In this document: piece by piece, positions 34,787-42,351 of the stretch
Numbering within the stretch: position 1 is the stretch's first letter
Layout: every line of letters starts with the position of its first letter
NCBI RefSeq assembly: GCF_963666675.1
Contig: NZ_OY762929.1
Span: 2,356,001 to 2,420,000 of the forward strand
Direction of reading: 5' to 3'
Source: an uncultured Desulfobacter sp.
Lineage (GTDB): Bacteria; Desulfobacterota; Desulfobacteria; Desulfobacterales; Desulfobacteraceae
Length of the DNA: 64,000 nucleotides
Made by a program: the position numbers and the translations under genes
The notes under the pieces: generated by a model
Databases searched by the model: none
Told to the model about the DNA's origin: nothing
What the model saw: only the letters and a program-made list of their open reading frames with translations

Positions 34787-34821
34787 TTCACATTTCACAT
34801 TTCACATTTCACATTTCACAT
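34787..34821. repeat. Five tandem TTCACAT heptamers
   Basis: TTCACAT occurs five times in perfect tandem. It lies 53-87 bp upstream of the radical SAM gene's start, in its probable promoter region. Read on the coding strand the unit is ATGTGAA, which includes the TGTGA half-site used by CRP/FNR-type regulators. Copy number could change by slippage. Confidence 0.85.
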
Positions 34822-34929
34822 GAAATTATAACAGTAAATCATAGCCTACCTTCCTGCGAGATTGCAAGTCCTTACCGTTCCTCTCCTTGCTTACACCGTT
34901 TCTTAGTATTTTCAGGCTTTAAATTTGCA

Positions 34930-35172
34930 ATATTAACAGTTCACATATGCTACGCATACCATCGTTCCTAGCTCCCATTCAGGTTGATGCTTCCCGAGTT
35001 GAGGTCCTCTCACGATTCTCTTCCGGCCATAGGCCAAGGGCTTCATTGTCATCCGGGCTTCACACAAGACCATTACTGGTAATGCATGCCGGAGTAGAAA
35101 ACTGCCGGTAATACGGCAGGTTGGGGCGAGCCCGACATTATTAAAAGCGACTTCTTGTCGCAACCGTAGTGC
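34930..35172 (-). other. Possible 5' portion of a group II intron
   Basis: The minus-strand sequence begins near GCGACAAGAAGTCGC, passes through GTCGGGCTCGCCCCAACC and CTGCCG-rich stem-forming parts, and ends with GGGAGCTAGGAACGATGG. This resembles the 5' domain of bacterial group II introns in style. No reverse transcriptase and no domain V are present nearby, so at best it is a fragment. The assignment is tentative and made from memory. Confidence 0.25.
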
Positions 35173-35510
35173 GTTTTTGTTAGGGGTATCTTAATTCTTA
35201 TTCATTTTTGTGTTTAGTTAATTCAAAGATGTTTCTTACCGTCAGGGCCCGATGAAAATTATTTCTTTCATCTAAAATCTTGATGTCATCGAAATGATTC
35301 TGCGCCACCTTGGGCTCTGGGACATTCGCAATCATGATCCACCTCAGGGGGTTATTTCTGATCCCATTCCTGAATTGGTTTATGACTTTTCAGTTTCCCA
35401 GATCCCGGCAGTTGAGTATTTTTACTCTTAATTTTGGTTTTTTAATTAGTTTCTGTAGAAAAACAGCAAGCATATGATGCCGTTGTAAACAGCAAACGAA
35501 ATTCAGGTAA

Positions 35511-36535
35511 CTATTCGCCGACACGATGCGTCAACAACCGGGACGCAAGAAACGCAGAAACAGGGACCGTTAAAACCAAAGCAAAACTTCCGGCCAGGGC
35601 CTGGGTAATCTCAATTGCCGTTTTATTCATATTGATAAACTGGTTGTACTGGACGGAGTAGGAGGAAATAAAGATCATCAGTTCAAGGCTGGTACCTGTA
35701 AAGGCCAGGATTAAGGTATTGGCCATGGTTCCGATAAGATCCTTTCCCACGTTCATGCCTGCTTTGAAAAGCACTGCAGGTGTTGAATCTTTTTTATGCA
35801 CCAGCACTTCGTTGACGGATGAAACAATGGACATTGCTACATCCATGATCGCGCCAAGCGATGCGATAAGAATTCCGGAATAGAGCAGGCCCTCCACCTT
35901 TAAGCCCGTTGTATGTCCGATATGGATAAGGCCTTCGGCTTCCCCTAAGCTGTAACCGCTGATATGCATCACGGCACTGAAAAACATCATGACCAAACTT
36001 GCCAGAATGACGCCGAATACGGTTCCCAGGATGCAGCAAAGGCTTTTTACAGTAACACCGTTGAGCAAGATCATCGTAACCGTGGATACGACAATAACAA
36101 GCAGGATTGCCGACAGAACAGGGGAGTACCCCCTGAGCACAAGAGGAAGGAACATGGTGAACACGCACAAAAACGTATAGATCAGCCCCAGCCCGGACAT
36201 AAACCCTTTTTTTCTTCCCACCAGAATCAAAGACAGGAAAAACAGCAGGGCCATGATATATATGAACGGCGCGCGCAGGTAATTGTATACATGGACCAGC
36301 GGCTTGCCTTTTTTGGCTTCGTCCATGCGAACAATAACAAATCGGCCTTTCTTTCCCACAACGCTGTTGTATTGGGTCATTGCGTTTTTTGCTTCCAGGA
36401 CCTGCTTTGCATATTTCCCTGTTTTTATTTTAACGGCCAGGACCTGTTTTCCGACCATTAAACGGTTGTTATCCGGTGCAGGCTTGATCTTCTCCTTTTT
36501 TATTTCAAGGATTTCAGCATTTGATATTCTTTTTG
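35511..36535 (-). pseudogene. YibE/F-family membrane protein, 5'-truncated
   Basis: From the ATG at 36458 the frame gives 315 aa with about eight membrane helices. Family features are FIYIMALLFFLSLILVGRKKG, ILLNGVTVKSLCCILGTVFG, VEGLLYSGILIASLGAIMDVAMS and MANTLILAFTGTSLELM. The same frame stays open upstream (NAEILEIKKEKIKPAP, then NNRLMVGKQVLAV) and looks like genuine YibE/F sequence, but it ends near 36535 with no start codon. There it meets the truncated PEP-CTERM gene on the other strand. The remaining helices are intact, so a shortened protein from the internal ATG is possible. The family's transport role is unknown. Confidence 0.75.
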
Positions 36536-36873
36536 ACCATGAGACCTACTCGGGTCTCTCTCTGGTTTCCGCAGATACCATCAATTGGGATGGCGACACC
36601 GATGTTTGGCAGCCGGACAACGTGCTGGGCGAAGAGGAAGACGGTACGCTGGACGCCCTGGCACAGGTTATAAGCGATAGTTTAACCGGTTCTTTTACGG
36701 TAACCTTTATTTATACCGGAGAAGCCCTTCCCGGTGTTCAGGATGTGCAATATTTTGATACCGACTGGAATGTGACGGCCACAGGCCAAACATCCGCCGT
36801 ACCTGTCCCCGGTTCATTTATCGTATTGTTCTCTGGAATTGCCGGCCTTTGTGCACTCAAACGCAAATTTTAA
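36530..36873 (+). pseudogene. PEP-CTERM protein, 5'-truncated
   Basis: The plus frame from about 36530 reads HETYSGLSLVSADTINWDGD and continues to the sorting signal VPVPGSFIVLFSGIAGLCALKRKF, a Pro-containing motif, one hydrophobic helix and a basic end. No start codon or signal peptide belongs to this part; the upstream frame is the antisense of the YibE/F gene. So the 5' half is lost at the same point (about 36535) where YibE/F is cut. The metallophosphoesterase begins 27 bp downstream. Confidence 0.8.
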
Positions 36874-36900
36874 ATTCCCACCGAAAATCAGGAGAAAAAC

Positions 36901-38484
36901 ATGATTTTTAAACATATGTTAAAGACCGTTTTAATTGCAGCCCTGGCTTTGGGATTCAGCGTTTCATGCGCTGCGGCTGCGTCCTTTACCGTAAAAAATT
37001 ACGAACTTCAAAGCAAAAAACGCGTCAGCCGGACCGATTATCTATATACATTTAAGGCAAGCGCCCTGAACAACGCCGAAGATGCAGGCAATGTCACGGC
37101 AACCCTGGTCAGTGACTCCGCCTATACCAAAATTGTTGACGGAGACCTGGCCTTTGGCGATATCCAGGCAGGCACCACGGTACAAAGCCAAGACACCTTC
37201 AGCATCCGCCAGAACCGCCGGCATAAATTCAATGCCTCGGCCCTGACCTGGACCTTTGCCCAGACCGGTTCAACGGATGAATCAATTAAAGATCTGGTAA
37301 TTCAACCGGGTGGTGATACCTCCTCCATGAGATTCTGCTGGTATTCAGAGGACACCATTGCGTCAGTTGTGCAAGTGGCCAAAGCATCGGATATGACCGG
37401 AGAGGATTTCCCGCAATCGTTTGCAACCGAATATACCGGAACCGTTAGTACCTCCGGCGACTATATTTCCAACAAGGCGGAGGTAACCGGCCTTAGCAAG
37501 GGCACTGAATACGTCTACCGTGTGGGGGACGGAACCCGCTTCAGCGATATCCACCGCTTTACAACCGAAGACGGTGACGGTGAGTTCAACTTCCTGTATG
37601 TCGGAGACCCCCAGATCGGCAGTTCCAACGATGTTGAATCCGATTCACAAGGATGGCAGGCAACCGTCACCACGGCGCATTCAACCTTTCCCGATGCGGG
37701 TTTTCTTTTAAGCCTTGGAGACCAGGTGGAAAAAGGCAGCAGGGAGGATGAATACGAGGGGTTCTTTTCCCCGGAAGAACTGCCCAACATCCCTGTTGCG
37801 CCGACCATAGGAAACCATGACAACAGAAGCGGATTATACGCGTATCACTTTAACTGTCCCAATGAATCAAGCGATTACGGCGTGACGGCACAGGATGACG
37901 GCACCGTGGGAGGAAACTATTATTTTACCTACGGAAACACTCTTTTTATGGTGATCAACTCAAACAATTCCAACCTTGCCGAACATGCCGCTTTTTTCTC
38001 AAGCGTGGAAAACAACGCGGAGGTAATGGAGGGTATTGTATGGGAAGTCGTGGTGATGCATGTTTCCATGTACAGTTCCGCAGCCCACTCCGATGATACG
38101 GACATCTCCACTTTCAGACAGTATATATCGCCTCTATTTGACCAGTTTAATATAGACGTGGTTCTTGCCGGACACGACCATTGCTACACCCGGTCGCACA
38201 TCATAAAGGGCAACGAGGTTGTTTCCGATGTTGCAACGGACGGTGAGGGCTGGATGGTGAATCCCGACGGAATCTTGTATATGACGGCCAACTCGGGAAG
38301 CGGCAGCAAATACTACGACCTGATGACATCCACAACCCGCGACTATGCGGCTGTTGAGCTGCAGGGTTATACGCCGACCTACGCCAATGTAGAGGTAACC
38401 GACAACACCTTTACAATTACCACCTATGAAACCGATGATAATAGCGTGATAGACACCTGCACACTCTATAAATCGTCTAATTAA
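36901..38484 (+). CDS. Secreted metallophosphoesterase, purple acid phosphatase-like
   Basis: 527 aa. A signal peptide (MIFKHMLKTVLIAALALGFS...CAAAAS) is followed by a beta-rich N-terminal domain to about residue 225, with a fibronectin-like PAP segment (MRFCWYSEDTI ... GLSKGTEYVYRVGDG). The calcineurin-type phosphoesterase domain follows with all metal motifs: YVGDPQIG, SLGDQVE, TIGNHDNR, VVVMHVSMYS and LAGHDHCYTR. It should hydrolyse phosphate esters outside the cytoplasm. It directly follows a PEP-CTERM gene relic, as a second phosphoesterase precedes a PEP-CTERM gene at 57106. A clear terminator follows. Confidence 0.92.
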   Translation: MIFKHMLKTVLIAALALGFSVSCAAAASFTVKNYELQSKKRVSRTDYLYTFKASALNNAEDAGNVTATLVSDSAYTKIVDGDLAFGDIQAGTTVQSQDTFSIRQNRRHKFNASALTWTFAQTGSTDESIKDLVIQPGGDTSSMRFCWYSEDTIASVVQVAKASDMTGEDFPQSFATEYTGTVSTSGDYISNKAEVTGLSKGTEYVYRVGDGTRFSDIHRFTTEDGDGEFNFLYVGDPQIGSSNDVESDSQGWQATVTTAHSTFPDAGFLLSLGDQVEKGSREDEYEGFFSPEELPNIPVAPTIGNHDNRSGLYAYHFNCPNESSDYGVTAQDDGTVGGNYYFTYGNTLFMVINSNNSNLAEHAAFFSSVENNAEVMEGIVWEVVVMHVSMYSSAAHSDDTDISTFRQYISPLFDQFNIDVVLAGHDHCYTRSHIIKGNEVVSDVATDGEGWMVNPDGILYMTANSGSGSKYYDLMTSTTRDYAAVELQGYTPTYANVEVTDNTFTITTYETDDNSVIDTCTLYKSSN

Positions 38485-38501
38485 CCTTGACGGCTTGCTT
38501 T

Positions 38502-38538
38502 AAAAGGGCTGTTGTGCTGAACAACAGCCCTTTTTTTT
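38502..38538 (+). terminator. Rho-independent terminator
   Basis: AAAAGGGCTGTTG...CAACAGCCCTTTT forms a strong stem with a short loop and a run of eight T, 18 bp after the phosphoesterase stop. Confidence 0.93.
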
Positions 38539-38636
38539 GTAACATATATAGTACATGGGACTTCCGTTTGGACTTTTTCCCGGACAGCCTTATTCCGAAA
38601 CAACTTTCGTCACACGTTTTCCATGCCCAATAATTT

Positions 38637-39106
38637 TTACTTTATTACCTCTTTAAAAAATCCGGCTATTTCATCAAAAACATTTAGAATCACATGGCCG
38701 GTTTCCGGTAAAATATTTACCCTTGCCGAAGGCACCAAATCCTTAATTCTTTTTCCGGTAGCATGCGTGTTTAAGGGCTTGGTTCTACCGTCGGCCATTG
38801 TAGGGGCAGGTCTCTGTGCCTGCCCTAACGGGGGCAACCACAGGGGGATTGCCCCTACATAAAGTGGCCGATCTTATGATCAAGCCCGTGTTTAACAAAG
38901 CATCATGTTCTCCGCAAAAATATTGACCCGGGAAATTTATTCGTTTCAACTGCCCGTCGGAAAAAACGGGACAGCTTCGGTTAACGGTTTAAAATACTTT
39001 GCGCAAAGCTGTTGAAACCGAATCTGTTCTGACGGCATTTCAGGCGGAATCTTATAATAAATCGCCTTGTTAAGCATTTTTTGCCCCGGTTTTCCAAGCA
39101 TCATAT
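38637..39106 (-). pseudogene. Alpha/beta hydrolase remnant split by a MITE-like element
   Basis: The minus strand holds the C-terminal part of an alpha/beta hydrolase in pieces. KMLNKAIYYKIPPEMPSEQI and KYFKPLTEAVPFF are followed by a frameshift at a T-run. Next come QLKRINFPGQYFCGEHDALL, which carries the acid residue, then the element at 38775-38887, then KRIKDLVPSARVNILPETGH with the catalytic His, and VILNVFDEIAGFFKEVIK. Removing the element and one target duplication rejoins LLNT with HATGKR. The 5' part is absent beyond 39106. Confidence 0.8.
38775..38887 (+). mobile_element. MITE-like element, copy 2 (complete, GTGTTTAA duplication)
   Basis: 113 bp from GGGCTTGG to ATCAAGCCC. Terminal inverted repeats are about 24 bp (GGGCTTGGTTCTACCGTCGG at one end; GGGCTTGATCATAAGATCGG on the complement of the other). 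The centre has two hairpins (GGGCAGG/CCTGCCC and GGGGCAACC/GGATTGCCCC) within GTAGGGGC/GCCCCTAC. The 8-bp direct repeat GTGTTTAA flanks it at 38767-38774 and 38888-38895. It splits the alpha/beta hydrolase relic. No transposase is encoded. Confidence 0.92.
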
Positions 39107-39203
39107 AACAGCCATGGGCTGACCTGACATATCAGCACTGAGGTACAGCCCACAACGAAGGTTGAAAGAACTCAGTAACTTACTGAGCTCTTTCATATAA
39201 AAA
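39104..39203 (+). ncRNA. Leader-like structured repeat, copy B
   Basis: Matches copy A (24027-24123) over about 100 nt: TATAACAGCCATGGGCTGACC, GGTACAGCCCACAAC and GAAAGAACTCAGTAACTTAC. It forms GGGCTG/CAGCCC and a strong 3' hairpin, GAAAGAACTCAG/CTGAGCTCTTTC. Similarity weakly continues into what would be the first codons after copy A (ACGGGAAGCTGTAG against ATGGGAAAGGCAGTAG). Copy B may therefore be the relic of a duplicated pump-operon leader. It lies 450 bp before the second RND operon. Confidence 0.45.
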
Positions 39204-39653
39204 AAGCACAGGACGGGAAGCTGTAGTTTCTTTGCCGCGACCGGGCTGCAACGCCGCAGATGAGGTAAAAAAGTCATGAATTATCCGGGGTAGTAAAACG
39301 AGGGGGACAGACAAATTACAACAATAGTGTTTGGCGCAGGTAAAGGGTTTGCAGACCTATGCCGGCCCGAATTAGAACCCGATGAAATTGATAAAAACCG
39401 TGGTCTGTCTCCTGGTTTTTTCCTGGTTTTTTTGTCCCCTGGTTTTGCAGCGCAAAGGGCTGTGTACAATTGGGTACAATTGGGTACACAAAGCAGACAG
39501 ACCTGTGTTTTAAAATCCTTTACTATCCGATCATAGATTTAAAAAAAGCAACAAAGGAGGCACCAAGGAAGATAAATGATGGGATCGTTTAAAGGGCAGG
39601 TTCTTTTTGCGGTTTTGATGCTGTTTCATGGACTAAGCGTTTTGGGGTGAACA
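39204..39653. other. Non-coding stretch before second RND operon
   Basis: 450 bp without a supported gene. It has GACAGAC (39309-39315) and GTCTGTC in opposite orientation, three CCTGGTTTTT-like direct repeats near 39413-39445, and a tandem 10-bp repeat (GTACAATTGG twice) around 39473-39492. These look like decayed repeat DNA. The RND operon promoter should lie at the right end. Confidence 0.4.
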
Positions 39654-41060
39654 ATGGGCAGGATGAAAAACGTGATAGATAAAATAAAATTACTCCTTGG
39701 GCTGGCAATTATTATCCCGGCATTGTGGCTCCAGGGGTGTATTTCAACTTTCTCCAAGGCTCCGGCTGCGCTTCCCCGGGATATCCCCGGCACATTCGGC
39801 ACATCTTCTGGCCCGGATGCCCTGCCCATTACCGCAGGGCTTCTGGACATCATTGATTCCAACAAACTTCGCAGCCTGGTGGACGAAGCCCTGGAAAACA
39901 ACCCGGATATAAAAGCTGCGGCATTCCGGCTTGAGTCCGCAAGGTATCTGCTATCAGGACCTGCATCCGGGCGATTGCCAAAGCTTTCCGCAGGATTTTC
40001 CAGTGCAAGAAGTAACCAGGAAAACAATTATTCTACATTTGAACGAGACACCAAGACCACCCATAAAATCACAGCCAACGTGAGCTGGGAAAACGATCTG
40101 TGGGGCCGGCTGGCTGACCAATACCAGGCCGCAAACCAGGAGGTCCAGGCCAAGGCGCAGGATTTTCAAAAGGCCCGGGATCTTCTGGCTGCCCGGGTGA
40201 TCCAGGCATGGATACGGCAGGTGTCGGCCCGCCGGGCAAAAGCCATTGAAACACAGCGTATTTCGGTTTTACAGCAGATTGAAGATATCCTGATCCACCG
40301 GTACCAGGACGGCATCGGCAGCCTGGACGAATATGCCGCAGCCAGAACCCGGACCCAGGTGGCCAAAGCAGATCTAAGCGCTCGAAAGGCAGCTCTTGCC
40401 AATTCTATTCGCTCCCTTGAAGTCCTTCTTGGCCGATATCCACAGGGACAATTGTCCCGGTGCCGGGACTGGCCCGCCCTTGCCCTGCCGGCGCTGGATA
40501 CGCCGGCAGCGGTTCTTTTAAACCGGCCGGATATCCGGGCAGGCCTTGCCCGGGTTGACGCAGCCCGACATCAGGCCCTGGCCGCAGACAAGGCCAGGCT
40601 TCCCGGGGTCACCCTGTCCGGCGAACTGTTTCGGTCCGGGACCCGGCTGTCGGATATCGGCAGTGCCACAACCTATTGGGGACTTTTAGGATCTGTGTTC
40701 CAGCCGTTGTTTGAGGGGGGGCGCCTGCGGGATGAAGCCCGGGCCGGTCACCTTGAGGCGGATGCCGCCGTCCAGGACCTTCATACCATTGTGCTCCAGG
40801 CATTTGCCGAAATAGAAAATGCAGTCACCCTGGAAAAGGAGCTGGCAAATCAGACAAAGGCCCTTGAAATCGCTTCCATTGAGTCTGAAAACAGCAGCCG
40901 TTACTTTGTGGACCGGTATCGCCAGGGCCTGGATAATATCCAGACGCTGCTCATTGCCAAAGAGCAGGAGATCACCGTGAAACTGCAACTTAACCAGGCC
41001 CGGGCCGACCGGCTGAGCAACCGGGTGGATCTGGCAATCGCCATAGGCAAAAGCATTTGA
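39654..41060 (+). CDS. Outer-membrane efflux lipoprotein (NodT/OprM family)
   Basis: 468 aa. The lipoprotein signal has a hydrophobic core LLGLAIIIPALWL and lipobox LQGC. Two structural repeats of the TolC fold follow: LVDEALENNPDIKAAAFRLESAR, FERDTKTTHKITANVSWENDLWGRL, LLNRPDIRAGLARVDAARHQA and YRQGLDNIQTLLIAKEQEI. It forms the outer-membrane channel of the pump encoded by the next two genes. GGGGTGA precedes the ATG. It is the first gene of a four-gene operon. It shares the family of the fused OMF at 28361-29764 but is a separate protein here. Confidence 0.93.
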   Translation: MGRMKNVIDKIKLLLGLAIIIPALWLQGCISTFSKAPAALPRDIPGTFGTSSGPDALPITAGLLDIIDSNKLRSLVDEALENNPDIKAAAFRLESARYLLSGPASGRLPKLSAGFSSARSNQENNYSTFERDTKTTHKITANVSWENDLWGRLADQYQAANQEVQAKAQDFQKARDLLAARVIQAWIRQVSARRAKAIETQRISVLQQIEDILIHRYQDGIGSLDEYAAARTRTQVAKADLSARKAALANSIRSLEVLLGRYPQGQLSRCRDWPALALPALDTPAAVLLNRPDIRAGLARVDAARHQALAADKARLPGVTLSGELFRSGTRLSDIGSATTYWGLLGSVFQPLFEGGRLRDEARAGHLEADAAVQDLHTIVLQAFAEIENAVTLEKELANQTKALEIASIESENSSRYFVDRYRQGLDNIQTLLIAKEQEITVKLQLNQARADRLSNRVDLAIAIGKSI

Positions 41061-41132
41061 ACCCGGACTCACCCGTCTGCGGCGTTGCTGTAAACATTTG
41101 ACAAAAGCTGATTGTTTACAAGGAGTTTATAT

Positions 41133-42347
41133 ATGAAAAGAATCATTCAAATACTTACGGGGAAATGGGCGGTTTTTATTGTGACCGTTCTGGTGTGCAC
41201 GGCAGGCGCCTTTGTGTTCCTGGAATCAAAGCCTGCCAAGGGGCAGTTGCAGGAGGACACGGCCGTGCAGCTTACGGGCATGCCCGTATCGGTTCAAAAG
41301 GTGGCAGGTGCTGCCTATCCAGCGCGGATCAGTGCCCTTGGCGAGGTAAAGCCCCTGTGGCAATCCACCATCAAAGCCCGGGTGGACGGCCCCATAGTCT
41401 ACCTGAATCCAAAGCTTCAGCCAGGAGCCAGGGTCAAAAAAGGCGAACTCCTTGTTCAAATAGAAGAGACCGCCTACCAGGCCCAGGTCAGCGAGGACAA
41501 AAATCGTGTGGCCCAGGCAAAGGTTAACCTGCTCAAGGAGGAACGCGAGGCCAAAGAAGCTTTGCGAAACTGGGAGCGCTCCGGCATAAAAGGATCGCCT
41601 GCGTCTGACCTCGTGCTGCGCAAGCCCCAGCTCAACTGCGCCCGGGCAGGGCTGAACGCTGCGGGCAAAACACTTGCACTTTCCAAAACCCGGCTGTCAT
41701 ACACCAAAATCTGCGCCCCCTTTGACGGCGTCATCCTTGAGCGCCATGTCAATCCCGGGGAAACCCTGTTAACCGGGGATGAGGTCTTCACCCTTTACGG
41801 CATTGACACAGCCGAGGTGGGCATCCATGTCTCTGCGGAACAACTGGCCCTTTTGGGGATGAACCTGTCTTCGGGCAACCAGGAAAAAGAGCCCCCCTTG
41901 TCCGGCGGCCCGGACAAAGGCGTTGCCGCCCGCCTGGTATCCACCCAGCAAAACGCCTCCTGGCAGGCCCGGGTGGTGCGAAACGGACAACGGCTTGATT
42001 CTGAATCCAGGCTGCAGACCTTGTTTCTCCAGGTGGCTCACCCCATGGCCCAGACCCCGCCCCTTTTACCCGGTGCCTTTGTGCGCGCCGAAATCGTTGG
42101 CCAAAAGGTTACAGGGCTTTTGTGCCTGCCGGAAACCGCACTCACCAAGCAGGGGGTGGTCTGGTTTGTGGATGACCAAAACCGGCTGAAACCGGTTCAT
42201 GCACAGCCTGTATTTTACGGCAATGGTGTGGTCTACATTAATATGCCTGAAAACAGCGGCCAGGCAACTTTACAGGTTGCCGTGTCACCCAATGCAAGCT
42301 TTGCCGCAGGACTTTTAGTCCAGCCCGGACAAAAGGAGAAAGGATAA
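41133..42347 (+). CDS. RND efflux membrane-fusion protein
   Basis: 404 aa from the ATG at 41133, which has AGGAG 7 bp upstream; a TTG seven codons earlier is less likely. An N-terminal membrane anchor (about residues 8-28) is followed by ISALGEVKPLWQSTIKARVD, the lipoyl-like half LQPGARVKKGELLVQIEE, a coiled-coil hairpin (about 105-180), and TKICAPFDGVILERHVNPGE with the beta-barrel domain after it. The adaptor function is clear; the substrate is not. It is 72 bp after the outer-membrane gene and 4 bp before the pump. Confidence 0.92.
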   Translation: MKRIIQILTGKWAVFIVTVLVCTAGAFVFLESKPAKGQLQEDTAVQLTGMPVSVQKVAGAAYPARISALGEVKPLWQSTIKARVDGPIVYLNPKLQPGARVKKGELLVQIEETAYQAQVSEDKNRVAQAKVNLLKEEREAKEALRNWERSGIKGSPASDLVLRKPQLNCARAGLNAAGKTLALSKTRLSYTKICAPFDGVILERHVNPGETLLTGDEVFTLYGIDTAEVGIHVSAEQLALLGMNLSSGNQEKEPPLSGGPDKGVAARLVSTQQNASWQARVVRNGQRLDSESRLQTLFLQVAHPMAQTPPLLPGAFVRAEIVGQKVTGLLCLPETALTKQGVVWFVDDQNRLKPVHAQPVFYGNGVVYINMPENSGQATLQVAVSPNASFAAGLLVQPGQKEKG

Positions 42348-42351
42348 CATC

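Larger units (their letters stand above)
34735..35510. other. Intergenic region with heptamer repeat and possible intron fragment
   Basis: 776 bp without a supported gene. It contains the heptamer array at 34787-34821, a possible group II intron fragment (see 34930-35172), and AT-rich DNA to 35510 in which I see nothing. Confidence 0.4.

Noticed and set aside
38637..38837. 66-codon minus ORF and similar frames at 58385-58585 and 63746-63961 as small proteins
   Set aside because: Their shared amino-acid stretch comes only from reading through copies of the MITE-like element.
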